Assembly (NCBI RefSeq): GCF_045679555.1 | Contig: NC_092096.1 | Span: 13,891,976 to 13,955,975, forward strand | DNA length: 64,000 bases | Reading direction: 5' to 3' | From: Salvelinus alpinus | Lineage: Eukaryota; Chordata; Actinopteri; Salmoniformes; Salmonidae | In this document: positions 62,607-64,000 of the stretch, piece after piece | Layout of the letters: every line of letters begins with the position of its first letter | How positions within the stretch are numbered: the first letter of the stretch is position 1 | Translations under genes and position numbers: made by a program | Notes under the pieces: model-generated | The model's database searches: none | What the model was told of the DNA's origin: nothing | What the model saw: the letters and a program-made list of their open reading frames with translations, nothing else

Positions 62607-64000
62607 GATCAAATCAAATCAAATCACATTTTATTAGTCACATACACATGGTTAGCAGATGTTAATGCGAGTGTAGCGAAATGCTTGTGCTTCTAGTTCC
62701 GACAATGCAGTAATAACCAACAAGTAATCTAACCTAACAATTCCACAACTACTACCTTATACACGCACACAAGTGTAAAGGGATGAAGAATATGTACATA
62801 AAGATATATGAATGAGTGGTGGTACAGAACGGCATGGCAAGATGCAGTAGATGGTATAGAGTACGGTATATACATATGAGATGGGTAATGTAGGGTATGT
62901 AAACATTATATTAAGTGGCATAGTTTAAAGTGGCTAGTGGTACATGTATTACATAAAGATGGCAAGATGCAGTAGATGATATAGAGTACAGTATATACAT
63001 ATGAGATGGGTAATGTAGGGTATGTAAACATTATATTAAGTGGCATTGTTTAAAGTGGCTAGTGGTACATTTTTACATAATTTCCATCAATTCCCATTTT
63101 TAAAGTGGCTGGAGTTGAGTCAGTATGTTGGCAGCGGCCGCTAAATGTTAGTGGTGGTTTTCAGTCTCTCGGTCCCTGCTTTGATGCACCTGTACTGACC
63201 TCGCCTTCTGGATGATAGCGGGGTGAACAGGCAGTGGCTTGGGTGGTTGTTGTCCTTGATGATCTTTATGGCCTTCCTGTGACATCGGGTGGTGTAGGTG
63301 TCCTGGAGGGCAGGTAGTTTGCCCCCGGTGATGCGTTCTGCAGACCTCACTACCCTCTGGAGAGCCTTACGGTTGTGGGCGGAGCAGTTGCCGTACCAGG
63401 CGGTGATACAGCCCGACAGGATGCTCTCGATTGTGCATCTGTAGAAGTTTGTGAGTGCTTTTGGTGACAAGCCGAATTTCTTCAGCCTCCTGAGGTTGAA
63501 GAGGCGCTGCTGCGCCTTCTTCACAACGCTGTCTGTGTGGGTGGACCAATTCAGTTTGTCCGTGATGTGTACACCGAGGAACTTAAAACTTTCCACCTTC
63601 TCCACTACTGACCCGTCGATGTGGATAGGGGGGTGCTCCCTCTGCTGTTTCCTGAAGTCCACAATCATCTCCTTTGTTTTGTTGACGTTGAGTGTGAGGT
63701 TATTTTCCTGACACCACACTCCGAGGGCCCTCACCTCCTCCCTGTAGGCCGTCTCGTCGTTGTTGGTAATCAAGCCTACCACTGTAGTGTCATCCGCAAA
63801 CTTGATGATTGAGTTGGAGGCGTGCATGGCCACGCAGTCGTGGGTGAACAGGGAGTACAGGAGAGGGCTCAGAACGCACCCTTGTGGGGCCCCAGTGTTG
63901 AGGATCAGCGGGGTGGAGATGTTGTTACCTACCCTCACCACCTGGGGGCGGCCCGTCAGGAAGTCCAGGACCCAGTTGCACAGGGCGGGGTCGAGACCCA
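62607..64000 (-). mobile_element. non-LTR retrotransposon (L2/CR1/Rex1 group), 3' part, continues past window
   Basis: On the - strand the RT frame (63141-63941) is open over 266 codons: [20 protein letters not shown], then [41 protein letters not shown] and [20 protein letters not shown]. The 3' UTR includes a 125-bp internal duplication (62836 and 62961) and ends in the gatttgatttgatt tail at 62607. It is the same family as 4946-6555. Whether the complete element is intact cannot be judged from here. Confidence 0.87.

Larger units (their letters stand above)
17829..64000 (+). other. ptprb: ptprb gene, 5' part (signal peptide and FN3 domains 1, 3-13), continues past the window
   Basis: The gene encodes receptor tyrosine phosphatase beta (VE-PTP), a type I membrane protein of endothelium. 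In other vertebrates it restrains TIE2 and VEGFR2 signalling and stabilises VE-cadherin junctions. Thirteen coding exons give 3253 nt (1084 codons plus one base) with no frame break. Exon 1 encodes most of a signal peptide, and exons 2-13 each encode about one FN3 domain with both borders in phase 1. Nearly every domain shows the (L/V)xPGRxYxVxVxTxSG signature and most end in GRT at the donor. Domain-by-domain resemblance to human PTPRB, in order, is my recall and not a search: for example GDWDKYRVLLLN (FN3-5), KHANETSL-like (FN3-6) and the ILFND(T/M) of FN3-10. The FN3-2 exon was not found. The membrane and phosphatase exons are outside the window. PTPRJ or PTPRV are less likely because of domain order and the ptprr neighbour. 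Confidence 0.88.

Overview
The window is vertebrate genomic DNA, almost certainly from a salmonid fish. The reasons are split genes with GT-AG introns, four Tc1-like transposons of the kinds abundant in salmon and trout (one of the Sleeping Beauty type), other repeats that I recognise as salmonid, and two copies of a fish non-LTR retrotransposon. No bacterial, plasmid or viral gene was seen. The species cannot be named from the sequence.

Two protein-coding genes lie head to tail on the + strand. The first (984-9925, 3' end only) is ptprr, a KIM-family protein tyrosine phosphatase. Its last three coding exons carry the WPD loop, the HCSAGIGRTGC active site and the Q-loop, and they end in a normal stop. 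The second (17829 to beyond the window end) is ptprb, the vascular endothelial receptor phosphatase VE-PTP. A signal-peptide exon is followed by twelve exons, and each encodes about one fibronectin type III (FN3) domain in phase 1-1. Against the human domain order as I remember it, these are FN3-1 and FN3-3 to FN3-13. I found no exon for FN3-2. FN3-14 to 17, the membrane segment and the phosphatase domain must lie past position 64000. The PTPRR then PTPRB order is the conserved vertebrate arrangement. The exon joins stay in frame throughout, so both genes look functional.

Layout: 1-9925 ptprr 3' exons with introns full of tandem repeats and a LINE fragment; 9926-17828 ptprr 3' UTR/intergenic DNA with a Sleeping Beauty-type relic, a MITE and three minisatellites; 17829-28976 ptprb exons 1-2 and a 10.3 kb intron 2 (a 3.8 kb 40-bp satellite, a Tc1 relic, a deleted Tc1 derivative); 29113-42734 exons 3-8 with a 6.6 kb G-rich satellite in intron 4; 42735-54324 exons 9-13 separated by a 37-bp satellite, a Tc1 relic, a TTAA-ended element and a 24-bp satellite; 54325-59926 a 46-bp satellite made from the end of exon 13; 59927-64000 a 28-bp array, a Tc1 relic, a tandem duplication and a second LINE.

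The striking feature is that about half of the window (my sum is near 35 kb) is tandem repeat, and several arrays are anchored to exon-intron borders. Five of the 15 splice donors are followed within about 20 bp by a satellite. Two arrays are copies of the border itself: 24 copies of the ptprr donor and about 122 copies of the last 46 nt of ptprb exon 13 with its donor. Another array copies a 3' splice-site-like sequence 11 times just upstream of exon 12. Long open frames in these arrays are by-products of stop-free repeat units and are not annotated as genes.
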